A stretch of DNA of 24,118 nt from a bacterium (GTDB taxonomy: Bacteria; CG03): positions 1 through 24,118 of the forward strand of contig VMTI01000073.1 in assembly GCA_013791675.1 (NCBI GenBank), read 5' to 3'. A program made the translations under genes and the position numbers. This document shows, piece by piece, positions 21,977 to 24,118 of the stretch. How positions within the stretch are numbered: the first letter of the stretch is position 1; every line of letters begins with the position of its first letter. The notes beneath the pieces are model-generated. The model saw only the letters and a list, made by a program, of their open reading frames with translations. It had not been told where the DNA came from and did no database searches.

Positions 21977-23727
21977 TGGCAAAAGAAGAACAAAAACTGG
22001 GTAAGAAAAGGCTTGGCGACCTTCTGGTTGATGTAGGCATCATAAGCGCGGAGCAGCTTCAGACGTCGCTGCAGGAACAGAAAGAGCGCGGTGGAAAACT
22101 CGGCCAGATTCTTATGGCAATGGGATTCATAACCGAAGATGTGCTTCTTGCCTTCCTCGGAAAACAGTGTAATGTGTCTTATGTGAGTCTTAATGAATAC
22201 GGAGAAATTTCCGAAAGCGTTATACAGACGGTGCCTGAAACCATTGTCCGTCACCAAAAGCTGATCCCAATCGCGCTGGAAGGCGGAGAGTTGACGATAG
22301 CCATGAGCGACCCCGCCAATGTTTTTGCCGTTGACGACTTGAAAATGATGACCGGCAGAAATATCAAAGTCGTAATTGCCAGCGAAGCCGAAATAAAAAA
22401 TGCCATAGACAAATATTACGGAGCGAAAGGCTCCATGGCGGATATTCTCAAGGAAATAGACTCCCCTGGCGGTTCCGACGAAGACGTGGAACTGGTTAAG
22501 GACGAAGACGCCGGCTCAGATATAATAGCGTTAGAAGCTCAGGGAGAAGATGCTCCTGTAATCAAAATAGTAAATTTAATTTTAAGCGGCGCCGTGGCCG
22601 CCGGAGCCAGTGATATTCATATAGAACCTTTTGAAACTTCGCTGCGCGTACGCTACCGTATCGACGGCGTCCTTCATGAGGTTACCGCGCCTCCGAAAAA
22701 ACTTCAAAACGCTCTTTCAAGCCGCCTCAAAATCATGGCAAAGCTTGATATAGCCGAGCACCGTCTTCCGCAGGACGGCAGAATTAAAATAAAGGTGCAG
22801 AACAAAGGTATAGATTTGCGTGTGTCGGTTCTGCCTACGGCTTTCGGCGAAAAAATAGTGATGCGTATTTTGGATCCCGAATCTCTGAAACTTGATCTCA
22901 CATTGCTCGGGTTTGATGAGGATTCACTTAAAATATACCATAAAAACATAGACGTTCCTTACGGCATTGTTCTTGTTACGGGCCCTACAGGTTCCGGTAA
23001 ATCGACGACTCTTTATTCCACGCTTTCCACTTTGAACAAACCGGACGTAAACATAATGACGATAGAAGATCCTGTCGAATACGTTCTTGAGGGAATTAAC
23101 CAGGTGCAGGCCAACGCTGACATCGGTTTGACTTTTGCGGAAGGCCTTAAATCCTTTCTCCGGCAGGATCCCGATATCATAATGGTCGGTGAAATCCGCG
23201 ACACGGAAACGGCGGAAATCGCCATAAACGCCGCGTTGACGGGACATCTTGTCTTTTCCACTCTCCACACCAATGATGCCCCGGGCTCAATGACGCGTCT
23301 CAACAATATGGGGATAGAGCCCTTTCTGACGACCTCGACTATTGTCATGGTGATAGCCCAGAGGCTTGTGCGGTTAATTTGTCCGCGCTGCAAAGAGGAA
23401 TTTGAGATAGAATATGATAAAGTAAAACACCTGGGTATAACTCCGGAAATGGTGGGAGGAAAATCTAAAGTCAAGCTTGCCCGCGGTACCGGTTGCGATC
23501 TTTGTTCCAACACCGGTTATAAAGGCAGACACGCCTGCTATGAAGTTATGGAAATGAATGATAAAATAAGAGATCTTGTGCTTGAGCGCGCCCCGACGCA
23601 TCTGCTTAAACAGATGGCCAGGGAAAACGGTATGAAGACTTTGAGAGAGGCCGCTGTTATAAAACTGCTCAACGGTGTGACAACGCTTGAAGAAGTGATG
23701 CGCGTAACTTTCACCGATACCGAATAG
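21976..23727 (+). CDS. pilB: Type IV pilus assembly / type II secretion ATPase PilB (GspE family)
   Basis: PilB is the hexameric cytoplasmic ATPase that powers pilus extension. The 583-aa product has an N-terminal MshEN/GspE-N domain (residues ~10-150, with LGDLLVDVGIISAEQLQTSL) and an N2 region with SDIHIEPFETSLRVRYRIDG. The RecA-like core carries Walker A GPTGSGKST (336-344), Walker B DPDIIMVGEIRD (398-409) and the His box LTGHLVFSTLHTND. The zinc site is Cys469, Cys472, Cys507 and Cys510. GGAG lies about 11 bases upstream of the ATG, which overlaps the pta stop. pilT follows after 50 bases, supporting pilus rather than secretion function. Confidence 0.96.
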   Translation: MAKEEQKLGKKRLGDLLVDVGIISAEQLQTSLQEQKERGGKLGQILMAMGFITEDVLLAFLGKQCNVSYVSLNEYGEISESVIQTVPETIVRHQKLIPIALEGGELTIAMSDPANVFAVDDLKMMTGRNIKVVIASEAEIKNAIDKYYGAKGSMADILKEIDSPGGSDEDVELVKDEDAGSDIIALEAQGEDAPVIKIVNLILSGAVAAGASDIHIEPFETSLRVRYRIDGVLHEVTAPPKKLQNALSSRLKIMAKLDIAEHRLPQDGRIKIKVQNKGIDLRVSVLPTAFGEKIVMRILDPESLKLDLTLLGFDEDSLKIYHKNIDVPYGIVLVTGPTGSGKSTTLYSTLSTLNKPDVNIMTIEDPVEYVLEGINQVQANADIGLTFAEGLKSFLRQDPDIIMVGEIRDTETAEIAINAALTGHLVFSTLHTNDAPGSMTRLNNMGIEPFLTTSTIVMVIAQRLVRLICPRCKEEFEIEYDKVKHLGITPEMVGGKSKVKLARGTGCDLCSNTGYKGRHACYEVMEMNDKIRDLVLERAPTHLLKQMARENGMKTLREAAVIKLLNGVTTLEEVMRVTFTDTE

Positions 23728-23777
23728 ATGGAACCTCGCGCAAAAAGCATAGGCTATCGGTAAAAAAGGAGATATTG

Positions 23778-24118
23778 ATGGTAGGTATTGATCAGCTTTT
23801 AAAAGAAATGATGGAGAAGAAGGCTTCGGATCTTCATATTATAGATGGCTGCCCGCCGGCGCTTCGGCTTGACGGAGAAATCGTGCAGATGGATTACGAA
23901 TCTCTCACTCCCGAAAACACGCAGACGCTTGTTTACAGTTTGCTGACGGAAAAACAGAAAGCGAAATTTGAATCGGAAAGCGAGCTTGACCTCGGTTTCG
24001 GCATCAAAGGCGTGGGAAGAATAAGAATGAATGTTTACCGTCAGAGAGGCGCTATTTGCGCCGCTATGAGAGCCATCCCGTATGATTTTATGACCTTTGA
24101 TGAGTTGGGTTTGCCGCC
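23778..24118 (+). CDS. pilT: Twitching motility ATPase PilT, N-terminal part (cut by window edge)
   Basis: PilT powers pilus retraction. The first 113 codons are present: LLKEMMEKKASDLHIIDG, PALRLDGEI, SELDLGFGIKGVGRIRMNVY, RQRGAICAAMRAIP and the FDELGLP lead-in to the RecA-like core. These match the PAS-like N-terminal domain of PilT/PilU. A near-perfect Shine-Dalgarno (AAAGGAG) precedes the ATG at 23778. The Walker motifs lie beyond the window, so PilT cannot be separated from PilU here. Confidence 0.93.
   Translation, partial: MVGIDQLLKEMMEKKASDLHIIDGCPPALRLDGEIVQMDYESLTPENTQTLVYSLLTEKQKAKFESESELDLGFGIKGVGRIRMNVYRQRGAICAAMRAIPYDFMTFDELGLP

Noticed and set aside
1..24118. CRISPR array or complete insertion sequence
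   Set aside because: No regularly spaced direct repeats and no transposase or cas gene are visible on either strand.

Overview
The window comes from a diderm (Gram-negative type) bacterium. Support for this: the MurE ligase carries the DNPR motif of meso-diaminopimelate-adding enzymes, there is an LpxL/HtrB-like lipid A acyltransferase, YidC has a large periplasmic domain, and there are type IV pilus or type II secretion ATPases (PilB, PilT). The three tRNA genes do not encode CCA. Protein style and gene order would fit a lineage such as Elusimicrobiota or Omnitrophota, but I cannot fix the phylum from sequence alone.

Layout. From about 229 to 17330 everything lies on the minus strand; from 17431 to the end everything lies on the plus strand. 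At the left edge a plus-strand CDS tail (2-154) faces two AT-rich, translationally coupled membrane-protein genes (229-1343) of unknown function. Next, read leftwards from its promoter, comes the classical ribosome/membrane-biogenesis cluster rpmH-rnpA-yidD-yidC-mnmE (5030 to 1490). Upstream of it lies a division and cell-wall (dcw) operon: mraZ-rsmH-ftsL-ftsI-murE-mraY-murD-ftsW, then tRNA-Gly, an LpxL-like acyltransferase, hisH and hisF (15754 to 5081). The dcw operon has a near-consensus promoter, and MraZ operator repeats lie between it and the mraZ start codon. murF is absent from its usual place between murE and mraY.

Between the two gene blocks (15849-18238) lies a decayed patch. It holds a TPR-repeat gene broken by three +1 frameshifts, and a metH relic that keeps only the first 38 codons and part of the C-terminal activation domain. 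An intact YhcH/YjgK/YiaL-family gene follows. Then come tRNA-Cys, a spacer with a long imperfect dyad, tRNA-Val, and a small uncharacterised HTH plus LAGLIDADG-like protein wedged between tRNA-Val and a TGS-less thrS. The right end carries pta, pilB and the start of pilT.

Two patterns recur. Many junctions inside operons are ATGA or similarly tight overlaps, which implies translational coupling. Several first genes of transcription units (1343, rpmH, the TPR gene, the metH relic, pta) have a -10-like box 5-10 nt upstream of the start codon and no Shine-Dalgarno sequence, which suggests leaderless mRNAs. The most unusual material is this leaderless pattern, the HTH/LAGLIDADG-like gene at the tRNA-Val/thrS junction, the metH and TPR decay, and the two-gene membrane module. 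I did not see a convincing complete new defence or metabolic system.
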